NCBI RefSeq assembly: GCF_000756385.1
Contig: NZ_JNFC01000028.1
Coordinates: forward strand, 1 to 48,614
From: Sphingopyxis sp. LC363
GTDB taxonomy: Bacteria; Pseudomonadota; Alphaproteobacteria; Sphingomonadales; Sphingomonadaceae
Length of the DNA: 48,614 bases
Direction: 5' to 3'
The notes under the pieces were generated by a model. The model saw only the letters and a list, made by a program, of their open reading frames with translations, did not search any database and was not told where the DNA came from. Below are positions 9,401-18,200 of this stretch, piece by piece. A program made the position numbers and the translations under genes. Position 1 is the first letter of the stretch. Each line of letters starts with the position of its first letter.

Positions 9401-9659
9401 GAGCCGCCTCAAGCTGCTCGAACCTGCCGCCGACACGAATCTGAGGTTCTTTCTCGATAACTATCCCGCGGGTGGCTCGTTCATTCTGGTTCCCACTTAC
9501 GTGAAGGAGAATGGCGAGCCCGATCTGATGATGGACCTTGCCATACTAAAGCATGACCTCTCGATCCGGAGAGTTGCCGATATCGGCAAGTCCGATTTGG
9601 AAATCATCGGAGTGCAGCTTCTCGAGCAAATGGAGGCGCGCGACGGTTCGCCGCCTTGA
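6453..9659 (+). CDS. Large unrecognised protein with Mrr-like nuclease N-terminus and helical-repeat body
   Basis: A 1068 aa protein with no family that I can name with confidence. Residues about 60-190 look like a restriction-endonuclease fold of the Mrr type: E64 in a helix, then PATGPEGGGDSKADSETF (D90, D94, E96), then a strand with SAKK (K127, K128). A Rossmann-like strand pattern follows (KVFVVTSRYG, RVEIFDRSWI). Residues about 220-620 are almost all helical and leucine-rich, resembling TPR-like repeats, and may act as a sensor or scaffold. The C-terminal ~400 residues are mixed alpha/beta without recognised motifs, and no NTPase P-loop was seen. The architecture (nuclease plus repeat sensor, as element cargo beside an integrase) is reminiscent of anti-phage effectors; that role is inference. 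It ends one base before the convergent integrase stop. Confidence 0.65.
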   Translation: MDQPDDSADQLAATRAILPSEFMRQLRPDEFSDSGSEPAFILEAYELEQRLEYVTARNETHDFEIFCRKLCERIVCKNLKPATGPEGGGDSKADSETFAVSDEITTLHYVGEANSGSERWAFAFSAKKQWQQKARSDIEGIAATGRPYTKVFVVTSRYGRSKDVAKIQDELSEKFGFRVEIFDRSWIIDRVLTHGNQDIAVDYLGVGKRNEKARVGPADYARSQQLEDLEKAIQDPAAYAGIEAQRVTDALLAATLSKELERPPFETHGRFDRAIRIADQHGLLSQQIEARYQRLWTAFYWFDEFDLLDREFDAFAELAFGSPAARHAERLANLLQCLITAVAQGYRSAEQVRLSERRSALVARLEFFAGQKDRPNNALEARTTSLMLEITSLAFDRRDEISPFWQEAEAILEAASGLAEYDAERLAQLIEEVGPLAGNDPAYGELVDKLADFMGKRVGEGESGRILLRRARRLDTNADRLEIIRLLGRATHQLTKREYAEELIEASYMLAVAYRGTGTLWAARAAALFAVASIIADSEHDSHPSVTLVPALMLLIWIDIELRLLPEALDAIRMVNGCRKLLPLDDASKVRVDERLKEFDGVLTCQFLNSSADDFEAMAGLPTVLERLGLPMSCGALLYALGYAERLGERQPEEEPEGGLEGMFARAANQPAGDLGGRPLVTGSPRPHSIETRVIGMRVAVHLSGSDTALLAGQTLLAVIDTLFATVIGLRIGAFVERFDIDLVESDVATAPNVDFDGNNMRAKLHWPAGSTPADHLGESGTHSQFLLLSTLMLVATSLADRQKISLEKLFREESLLERVSAAVASSNSRIRAMNSPASRLTDWNELSLERFPPKADRPVIVRVPEADPEEETISERYATGDHRSVEVRSILDIPQWEQARWIGVMLGLQHDLPIVGLHFEDREAGRQIFERWRERFGARDAKGAIHIAILRELPGRPPSHYAVLLMAGTEPGDFAGTLVSMPSRLKLLEPAADTNLRFFLDNYPAGGSFILVPTYVKENGEPDLMMDLAILKHDLSIRRVADIGKSDLEIIGVQLLEQMEARDGSPP

Positions 9660-10943
9660 TCAGGCGGCGAACTTCATCTTTGCCGCCTTCCGCACGCCAG
9701 TCTCAAGATGTTTTGCGATCTCGTCCGAAGTGCGGCTGACCGCCAGCTTCACGGCTTCATCGATATGAACATAGTCCTGCGTCACACTTTGCGACGCGTG
9801 GCCTAGCATCGCGCGGATCGTGAGCTCGGAGAAGCCGAGTTCGCCCGCCATGCTGCCGAAGGTGTGGCGCAGCGTATGCGGCGTTACGCCCTCAATGCCG
9901 GCCGAGCGGCATAGTCGGGCCAAGCAGTCGCTGACGGCGGTAAACGGGCCTTCGCCATTCGACGCGGGAAAGACGTAGGGGCAGCCGGCTATTTCGGGTT
10001 GAGCGACGACGATCTTGATCGCCTCGGGTCCGATCGCCCGAAATTGTGCATCGCTCTTCGTGTCGGGGAACGCGACGTAGCCGCCCATGGGGTTAACCCA
10101 CTGCCGCTGCAGCGCCTGCGCCTCTTCGCGCCGATAGCCGGTCAGAAGGAGCGTCCTGACAATTGCGAGCGCAACGGGGTTCTCGGAACCCAGTTCGGCC
10201 CGGCCGATCGCCCGACCCAGCAGCTCGATCTCGGCGATGCTGAGACGCCGGGTCCTTTTCTTGGTCGCGAGCTTCTTCGCGCCCTTCGTAGGATGTTCCG
10301 CAATCAGTCCCTTGTGCTTTGCATGGCCTAGGATGGCCTGGAGGGTGCCGAGGCTCCTCCCGGCAACGCCGGCACCGCCCGTCGGGCGGCCGCCGCGCCC
10401 GCCCGAAGGAGGCTTTCGGGTCTGACCGGTTGCAATGTCATTTTGCATTGCCTCGACGTCGGCGATCGTCAGCTTCCGCACGAGGCGTTTGCCCATCAGC
10501 GGGATGATATGCGTCAGGATGCGGCTCTCATCCATGTTGAGCGAGGTGTCCTTGATCGGGCGGTTCTTCCGTCCAAGAATGCGGCCGGCTCGCGCTTCGA
10601 CGAGATACCATTCGCACATCTCGGCGACATTGAGATCCTTCCGGACCCGGCGCGACTCCTCTGCGGGATCTTCGCCAGAGGCGACCTTGCCCAACTGAAT
10701 CTTCGCGAGCTCGCGGGCTTGCTCGACCGTCATCACGCCGAAGCGCCCGATCTTCACTCGCCGAACCCGGCCTTCCTCATTCATATACTGGATGACGAAG
10801 GTTTTCGTCCCGGTTGCGCCGACACGGACACCGAAACCTTTGATCTCGGTATCCCAAAGAAATGCCTGGCCTGTCGCTGGTGCAGCCAGCGCATCGACCG
10901 TCCGCTTATTGAGCTTCGCAAGCGCCACAAGTTCCTCCATCAT
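9660..10943 (-). CDS. int: Tyrosine-type site-specific integrase
   Basis: A 427 aa phage-type tyrosine recombinase that would integrate and excise the element. It has an N-terminal arm-binding domain of the DUF4102 type (residues ~10-95, with TGQAFLWDTEIKGFGVRV), a central SAM-like core-binding domain (~105-215) and a catalytic domain. The catalytic residues are all visible: R271, K296, H356-x-x-R359, H382 and nucleophile Y391. The central domain has an unusual Gly/Pro/Arg-rich insertion at about 178-198. The gene is the last of the element and faces away from the tRNA scar at 11107-11152, which it presumably recognises. Confidence 0.95.
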   Translation of the reverse strand: MMEELVALAKLNKRTVDALAAPATGQAFLWDTEIKGFGVRVGATGTKTFVIQYMNEEGRVRRVKIGRFGVMTVEQARELAKIQLGKVASGEDPAEESRRVRKDLNVAEMCEWYLVEARAGRILGRKNRPIKDTSLNMDESRILTHIIPLMGKRLVRKLTIADVEAMQNDIATGQTRKPPSGGRGGRPTGGAGVAGRSLGTLQAILGHAKHKGLIAEHPTKGAKKLATKKRTRRLSIAEIELLGRAIGRAELGSENPVALAIVRTLLLTGYRREEAQALQRQWVNPMGGYVAFPDTKSDAQFRAIGPEAIKIVVAQPEIAGCPYVFPASNGEGPFTAVSDCLARLCRSAGIEGVTPHTLRHTFGSMAGELGFSELTIRAMLGHASQSVTQDYVHIDEAVKLAVSRTSDEIAKHLETGVRKAAKMKFAA

Positions 10944-11106
10944 ATTACGCGAGGGTGGCCGATTCGAAAAGTAATGAGGACGTAATAGAAAATCACCGCT
11001 TCGCAGGGTAGGGCTAGGATAAATTATCGTAGGCCGAAGTCAACAAATGCTTGGATTTTCGTACCTTGGCGTAGAAAAAGAAGCTCTGGGGTATTTGCAG
11101 TAATTT
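10944..11106. other. Integrase upstream region, AT-richer than its surroundings
   Basis: These 163 bases separate the integrase start from the tRNA scar. They hold no convincing gene. The region should contain the integrase promoter and arm-type integrase binding sites, but I could not assign direct repeats with confidence. Confidence 0.4.
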
Positions 11107-11152
11107 CTTGCCAAGGTTGGGGTCGAGGGTTCGAATCCCTTCGCCCGCTCCA
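11107..11152 (+). other. Attachment-site scar: 3' half of tRNA-Gly(GCC)
   Basis: The 46 bases read as an anticodon loop TTGCCAA (anticodon GCC), the 3' anticodon-stem strand GGTTG, a variable region, a perfect T-arm (GAGGG / TTCGAAT / CCCTT), the 3' acceptor strand CGCCCGC and TCCA. The bases upstream cannot form the 5' half, so this is not a functional tRNA. I read it as the chromosomal 3' fragment left at the right end of the integrated element. The intact tRNA would be rebuilt at the left end, outside the window. The core identity begins at the anticodon loop. Confidence 0.85.
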
Positions 11153-11274
11153 GAATTTTCCGACAATCGCAGCGAGACGACGGCCTCCTTCGGGCGGGTC
11201 GTTTGCTTGCGGCCGTTCCCTTCGTCTCCATCTCTTCATCGGCCGCGCATTCCATGTAGGACGCGCGCGCAGGG

Positions 11275-11763
11275 TCAGGCGAAGGTCAGCGAGGCGAGCG
11301 CGACGATGAAGATCAGGATCACCGCGGTGAACAGCGCGGTCAGCGCCGTGAATAGAAAGGCGCTCGACGGACGCCGCGAATAAAGCTCGCCGGAATCGCC
11401 AGCCGCGCTCGCATCGCCATCATCGGCCGCGCCGTCGCCGTGCGGCGTCTTTAGCAGCGCGGCGCTGATCGCGCTCGCCGGGACCGGCGCCAGAAACTCG
11501 CACCCGAAGAGCCGGCCGTTCTCGCGCACGACGCGCGCCGGCGCGGCGCCCAGTTCGGGCAGGACCAGCAGAAAGGTTTCGCCGAGCGCGAAGGGGGCGT
11601 CGGTCTCGATCAAAAGGCCCGTTCGCGACAGGTTCCGAATGACGACCGCGGCTTCGCTCGTCGCCGAGCGCGCCGCGACGTCGAGCCGCAAGGTGCGCCG
11701 CGGCATTCGTCGGCGGTCGGTCGCCTCGACGGGTTCCGCGATATGGGCCAGCAACGATCTCAC
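11275..11763 (-). CDS. PilZ-domain membrane protein
   Basis: A 162 aa protein. The PilZ domain (residues ~17-95) shows the c-di-GMP-binding signature: arginines in DRRRMPRR (R17-R23) followed by N44-x-S46-x-x-G49 (NLSRTG). A C-terminal hydrophobic segment (about 136-160) would anchor it in the membrane. I chose the GTG at 11763 because AAGGAG lies about seven bases upstream; the reading frame stays open to 11886 but that extension does not look like the domain start. It is divergent from the giant adhesin gene, which suggests, but does not prove, that it senses c-di-GMP for the adhesion locus. Confidence 0.85.
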   Translation of the reverse strand: MRSLLAHIAEPVEATDRRRMPRRTLRLDVAARSATSEAAVVIRNLSRTGLLIETDAPFALGETFLLVLPELGAAPARVVRENGRLFGCEFLAPVPASAISAALLKTPHGDGAADDGDASAAGDSGELYSRRPSSAFLFTALTALFTAVILIFIVALASLTFA

Positions 11764-12247
11764 CGGCGTCTCCTTTGACGACCAGCCATCGCGCGGCAAG
11801 TTTAATATTGCCTTGCCGTCGCCGGGCGCCGCACCGGATGCGTAAAAATACCCGGCAGCGATGTCGTCGGCACCGTGCGCGCGCACTTAACAATTAAACG
11901 GATTCTGCCCCCATCGGCGGGGAGTTATGCGATGAACCGTTGCATCCTGTGGACCGAATCGGGACGGAATCGGGTGGAGGGCGGACAGGTTGCCGCTTTG
12001 AAATGTCATACTATCTTATTGAATAGTAACGTTCTTATGCGGATCAATCCCGCTCCAGAGCAGCAAGATTAAGTCCGAGACCGTGTTTTCTAAAAAATTG
12101 TTAACGCGCTTGCGGAGTCTCGAGAATCCATGCTCTCCTGATGGGTGGGGAAGGTCCGAGTCGCTCGGACAGTGGGTCGCACTGACATTGGTGGATTTTG
12201 CTTTGCTGCATTCGCGGCGGGGTGAAGTGCGTGCGAGGAAAATAGCC
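11764..12247. promoter_or_regulatory. Divergent intergenic region between the PilZ gene and the adhesin gene
   Basis: This 484-base region must carry the promoters of both genes. It has an AT-rich core at about 12001-12115, unlike the GC-rich surroundings, including a TACTAT/ATAGTA dyad at 12009-12028 and a TTGTTAAC-containing patch at about 12095. I see no additional gene with coding character. Exact promoters could not be fixed by eye. Confidence 0.5.
12009..12028. promoter_or_regulatory. Dyad TACTAT-N8-ATAGTA, possible operator
   Basis: A perfect 6-bp inverted repeat with an 8-base centre lies in the AT-rich part of the adhesin upstream region, about 220 bases before the start codon. Its form fits a dimeric regulator site. 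No cognate regulator is identified. Confidence 0.3.
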
Positions 12248-15200
12248 ATGGATTCTTTCGACAATCCGGCCCGCAACGGAATCACGGGGCCTCAAGGCGG
12301 AGGCGGGGAGGGCGCATCGGCGGACCGGTCGAACCAGGCCGTAGCGGATAGCCAATTCCTGGCCGCTGCCGCACAGGTCACCGCGGCCGCATCGGCGCTG
12401 CCGCTGGCGATCCAGGCGATCCTCCTTCCCGACGCGAGCGGGCGCGTCGTCCTGCCCGCCGGCGCGTCGATCGACGACATCAGCGTGTCGGGCGCCGACC
12501 TGATCGTCACGCTGCCGAACGGGCAGGTGCTGATCATTCCGAACGGCGCGGTGGATATTCCGTCGATCGTCATCGATGGCGACACCGTGCCCGCGAGCAC
12601 GGTCGCGCAGCTGCTCGACAATCTGGGCGAGCTCAATCCCGAGGCCGGCACGCGCAGCTCGGGCGGCAATTTCGCCGACCCCGAAGGCCCGATCCAGGAC
12701 GCCTATGCGCTCGGCGACCTCCTGCCCTACACCGAACTCGCCTTTCCGCAGCCCGAAGACCGCGAGCTGATCCCCGACCTTCCCGACGACGAGCCCGAAG
12801 TGGTCATCGTCACGCCCGACCAGCCCGCCGGGGCCGTGGCCGCCACGGCGAGCGTCGACGAGGCGGGGCTTCCGGCGCGCGGCGAGGAACCCGCGGGTAG
12901 CGACAGCGAGGCGAACAGCGAAACCACCACCGGATCGATCGTCTATGACGCCGCCGACGGCGTGGGCGCGATCACGATCAACGGCACCGCGATTACCGCG
13001 GTCGGCCAGGTCATCGCGACCCCGCTCGGCCAGCTGACGATCACCAGCCTGGCGCCGGGCAATGTCGGATACAGCTATACGCTCGCCGACAACAGCGATG
13101 CGAATGCCGACCCGACCGATATCTTCACCGTCGTCGTCACCGACCGCGACGGCGACACCGCGACCGCGACGCTGACGATCGACGTCGTCGACGACGTCCC
13201 GACCGCGCGCGCCGATAGCGACGCGGTCGCGGCGGGCAGCTTCGCGCCCGAGACGGGCAATGTGCTGACCGGCGCGGGGACGAGCAGCGGCGCAGCGGGC
13301 GCCGACACGCCGGGCGCCGACGATGCGGTGCTGACGGGCATCCGCGGCGCCGACGGCGAGGGCGGCTTCGCGGCGCCGGGGACGGTTCAGGGCCAATATG
13401 GCGCGCTGACGATCGCTGCCGACGGCAGTTATACCTACGTCCGCGATCCCGGCACGCCCGGCGGCGTCGACGATGTTTTCTCCTATCAGATTACCGACGG
13501 CGACGGCGATACATCGACGGCGACCCTGACCATCCGTATCGCCGATGCGCCGACCGTCATCACCTTCGTCCCGGGCGAAGGTGATGACGGGACCATCGTA
13601 TACGAAGCCGACCTGCCGGGCCGCGACGGCGAGACCCCGGGTTCGGCCTTCGGGGGCGGTGAAGGTGGTGGCGCTTCGACCAGCGGCACCATCACCTTCA
13701 CTGCGGTCGACGGCGTCGGCAGCGTGTCGATCCGCGGCATGGCCGTGACGCCGGGATCGCTGCCGCAGACGATTGCGAGCGACGCGACCGGAACGCTCGT
13801 CGTCACCGGCTACAATTTCGATCCCGCGACCGGCGAAGGGTCGGTCACCTATGTCTATAATCTTATCGACAACACGCTCGACGGCGACGGCACGACGGTC
13901 AGCTTCGACCTCGTCATCACCGATGCCGACGGCGACGCGGCGTCGGATACGCTCGACATATCGATCGTCGACGACGCGCCGGCCGCGCGCGCCGACAGCG
14001 ACAGCGTGACCGAAGACGGTCCGGCGACCGCCGACGGCAATGTTTTGACGGGCTTGGGTGGCGGCGACGCCAATGCGACCGACGGCGTCGTCGACACTCA
14101 AGGCGCCGACGGCGCGGTCGTGACCGGGCTGGCGGGCGGCAGCGTCGGCGAACCGCTCGCCGGCGCCTATGGGGTGCTGACGCTGAACGGCGACGGCAGC
14201 TACAGCTATGTGCTCGATAACGCATCGCAGCCGGTGCAGGGGCTTTCGGCGGGCGAGGTGCTGACCGAGACCTTCACCTACACGATCACCGACGGCGACG
14301 GCGACACCTCGACGACGACGCTGACTATCACGATCAACGGCACCGACGACGGCGTGACGGTGGACGGCCTCGACGCCGAGGGCGCCGAGCTCACCGTCGA
14401 CGAGGATGATCTTGCGGACGGGTCGTCACCCGACGCCGCCGCGCTGACGCAGGACGGCAGCTTCAGCGTCTCGACCCCCGACGGGCTCGGGAATGTGAGC
14501 GTCGGCGGGGTGCAGGTCGTGACCAACGGCGTCTTCACCCCCGGCACCGCGACCAGTCCGCTTGGGACCATCAACATCACCGGATTCACGCCCGTCACCG
14601 GCGCCGACGGCTCGGTGATCGGCGGCAGTTTCACTTATGAATATGTCCTTGCCGACAACACGCTGACCCACGCGAACGCCGGCGAGGACGACGTCACCGA
14701 CAGCTTTGCCGTCACCGTCACCGACAGCGACGGATCGAGCGCGAACGCCAGCCTCGACGTGCGCATCATCGACGATGTCCCCGACGCGGCCGACGACGGC
14801 GCCGGCGCGGCCGAAGACACGCCGGTCGTCATCGACGTGCTGGCGAACGACGTTCGCGGCGCCGACGGCGTCGATCCCGCGACGGGCGTCGCGCTCGCGA
14901 CCGCGCCGGCGAAAGGGACGGTCGTCTACAATGGCGACGGCACCTTCACCTATACCCCGACGGCGGGGCAGGAGGGCGAGGACAGCTTCACCTACACGAT
15001 CACCGACGGCGACGGCGATACGTCGACCGCGACGGTGACGGTGACGCTCGCGAAGGATTCGATCCCGACGATCGATCTGGGCGCCGACAACAACGTCGAC
15101 GAGGCGGGGCTGCCGAACGGCTCAAGCTTCGCCTCGAACAGCGAGACGGCGACGGGCAGCTTCACGCTGACCACGGGCAACGACAGCGTCGCATCGCTCG

Positions 15201-18200
15201 TGATCAACGGCGTCGATGTGACCGCCGGCGGCACCGTGACGACGCCTGTCGGCGTGCTGACCGTGACGGTCGGCGGCGGCGCCTACAGCTACAGCTATAC
15301 GCTCACCACCAACACGTCGGGGGACGACAGCTTCGACAGCTTCACCGCGGTGGTGACCGACAGCGACGGCGACACCGCGACCGACACGCTGGTGATCGAT
15401 ATCGTCGATGACGTGCCGACGGCGCGCCCCGACACCGACAGCGTGACCGAGGACGGGCCGCTGACCGCCGACGGCAATGTGCTGACCGGCAGCGGCGGCG
15501 GGGACGCGAACGGCACCGACGGCGTCCTCGATACGCAGGGCGCCGACGGCGCGAGCGTGACCGCGGTCGGCTTCGGCGGGACGGCAGGCAGCGTCGGCGC
15601 GGGGCTGGCGGGCGCTTATGGCACGCTGACGCTGAACAGCGACGGCAGCTACAGCTATGTCCTGAACAATGCGGCGCAGCCGGTGCAGGGCCTGTCGGCG
15701 GGCGAGACGCTGACCGAAGTCTTCGCCTATACGATCACCGACGGCGACGGCGATCCCGCGACGACGACGCTGACGATCACGATCGATGGCGCCGACGACG
15801 GCGTGACGATCGAGGGGCTCGATGCCGAGGGCGCCGAGCTGTTCGTCGACGAGGATGATCTGCCGGTGCGCGCCGGCGAAGCGCCGGGGTCGGATACGAC
15901 CCCCGACGGCGTGACCGACGGCGACAGCTTCACCATATCGACCCCCGACGGCATGGGCAGCGTCGTGCTCGACAGCTTCAACGGCGTGCCGCTCGGCGCG
16001 CCGCTGACGCTCGTCACCGCCGACGGCAGCTTTACGCCGCAATCGGTCGCGACCGCCTATGGCACGCTCTCGGTCACCGGCTTCACGCCGGTCATCGGCG
16101 CCGACGGTTCGGTGATCGGCGGCAGCTTCACCTACAGCTATACGCTGACCGACAACCGCACCGACCACCCCGCCGCCGGACAGGACGACCGCACCGACAG
16201 CGTCGGCGTCACCGTCACCGATGCCGACGGCTCGACCGCCAGCGCGGCGATCGACATCCGCATCACCGACGACGTGCCCGACGCGATCGACGACGGTACG
16301 ACGCAGACGCTGGAAAATGCGCCGGTCACGATCGATGTGCTCGCCAACGACGTCGAGGGCGCCGACAGCGTGCAGCCGGGGGCGGTCGAGCTGGTGGCCG
16401 GATCGCTGACCGGCACAGGCACGCTCGTCAACAATGGCGACGGCAGCTTCACCTATACCCCCGCGGCGCAGGAAAGCGGCACCGTCAGCTTCCAGTATCG
16501 CATCACCGACGGCGACGGCGACACCGACGTCGCCACTGCGACGATCACGCTCGTCGCCGATTCGGCGCCGCAGATCCGCAATGCCGATGATGTGACGGTC
16601 GACGAGGACGGGCTTTCGGGCGCCAATGCCGACAATGGCCTCGCCGGCGAAGTGACCTCGACCGGCAGCGCGAGCGCGGCCGGGACGATCACCGTCGATT
16701 TCGGCAGCGACGTGCCGGCGGCGCTCGCCGGTTCGCTTGTCCTCAACGACAGCGGCGCGCTCGACACGCAGCTTACCGTCGGCGCCGTTCCGGTGACCTT
16801 CGCCAAGGACGGCGACGATCTCGTCGGCTCGGTCGGCGGCGCCGAGGTGATCCGCATCGCGCTGACGAGCGCGGTTGCCGGCCCAGGCGCGACCGAAGTC
16901 ACCTATGGCTATACGGTCACATTGTCGCAGGCGGTCGATCAGGCGCTGCCCGGCATCGAGGACAGCGATCTGCTCGCGGGCATCGGCTTCACCGTCACCG
17001 ACAGCGACGGCACCCAGTCGTCGGGCGCGTTCGACGTCACGATCGTCGACGATCTGCCGACGCTCAACGTCTCCGACACGCCGGTGAGCGTCGTCGAAGG
17101 CGCGACCGTGAACGGCACATGGACGCTCGATCAGGGCGCCGACGCAGTCGCGTCGGTGTTCGTCAGCTTCGGCAGCGGCAGCGCCACGCTGTCGCTGACG
17201 CCGGGGAGCAGCGTGTCGATCGCGCAGCCGACGGGCACGCTGACGGTGGGCGCAGACGGCAGCTTCAGCTTCGCGGCGGCGAACGATCAGGATGACGCCG
17301 CGAATCCGTCCGCGACCTTTACCCTGTCGGCGGTCGATCGCGATGGCGATCCGACGTCGGACAGCCTGACGATCGCGATCGCCGACGGCGCAGGCCCGGT
17401 GAACGCGACGCCGGTCACGCTGACCGTGAACGAGGCGGCGATCGACGGCATCGGCAGCAATCCGGCAAGCCCGGACGAGACCGACAGCGGCATCCTTGCC
17501 TTCACCGCGGGGTCGGACACGCTCTCGGGCTTCGCCTTTACCGGCGTCGCGGGCCTTGTCGCCAATCTCGACGGCGCCGGCACCGACATCTTCTGGTCGA
17601 TGGCGCCCGACGGGCAGACGATCACCGGCTCGCTGACGCTGGGCGGGCCCGCCGCGATTACGATCAGCCTGACCGCGCCCGCGAGCATCGCGCCCGGCGC
17701 GACGGCGAATGCCAGCGTCACCGTCACCCTCGCCGACAATCTGCCGCACGCGATCGCCAATGCCGCGCAGACGCAGGCGCTGGGAACGGTCACCGTGCAG
17801 GCGACCGATACCGACGGCGACCCCGCAACCGGCGTCGTCACCGTGCAGGTCATCGACGATATTCCGGCGGCGAACCCCGATGTCGACAGCGTGACCGAGG
17901 ACGGCGCGCTGATCGCGGACGGCAATGTGTTGACGGGCAGCGGCGGCGGTGACGCGAACGCCACCGATGGCGCCGCCGATACGCAGGGCGTCGACGGTGC
18001 GGCCGTCACCGCGCTCGTTGGCGGCACGGTCGGCGCGCCGCTCGTCAGCACCTATGGCACGCTGACCCTGAACGCCGACGGCAGCTATTCCTATGCGCTC
18101 GATAATGCGAACAGCGCGGTGCAGGGCCTCTCCGCCGGTCAGACGCTGACCGAGACCTTCACCTACACGATCACCGACAGCGACGGCGATCCCGCGACGA

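Noticed and set aside
11107..11152. Functional tRNA-Gly gene
   Set aside because: Only the 3' half from the anticodon loop is present; the upstream bases do not form D-arm, 5' anticodon stem or acceptor strand.
11024..11239. Minus-strand open frame with an RRDSNPRP-type peptide
   Set aside because: This peptide is the classic false translation of the antisense strand of a tRNA 3' half; it reflects the tRNA-Gly fragment at 11107-11152.
11764..11886. Longer start of the PilZ protein at 11886
   Set aside because: The GTG at 11763 has AAGGAG at good spacing and the extension adds no conserved residues.
12083..12247. Longer start of the giant adhesin at 12083
   Set aside because: The first 55 codons lie in the AT-rich control region; the ATG at 12248 has a ribosome binding site and a typical start.
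12101..14101. Minus-strand open frame of 666 codons over the adhesin N-terminus
   Set aside because: Shadow frame with Arg/Asp/Val-rich low-complexity translation and no motif.
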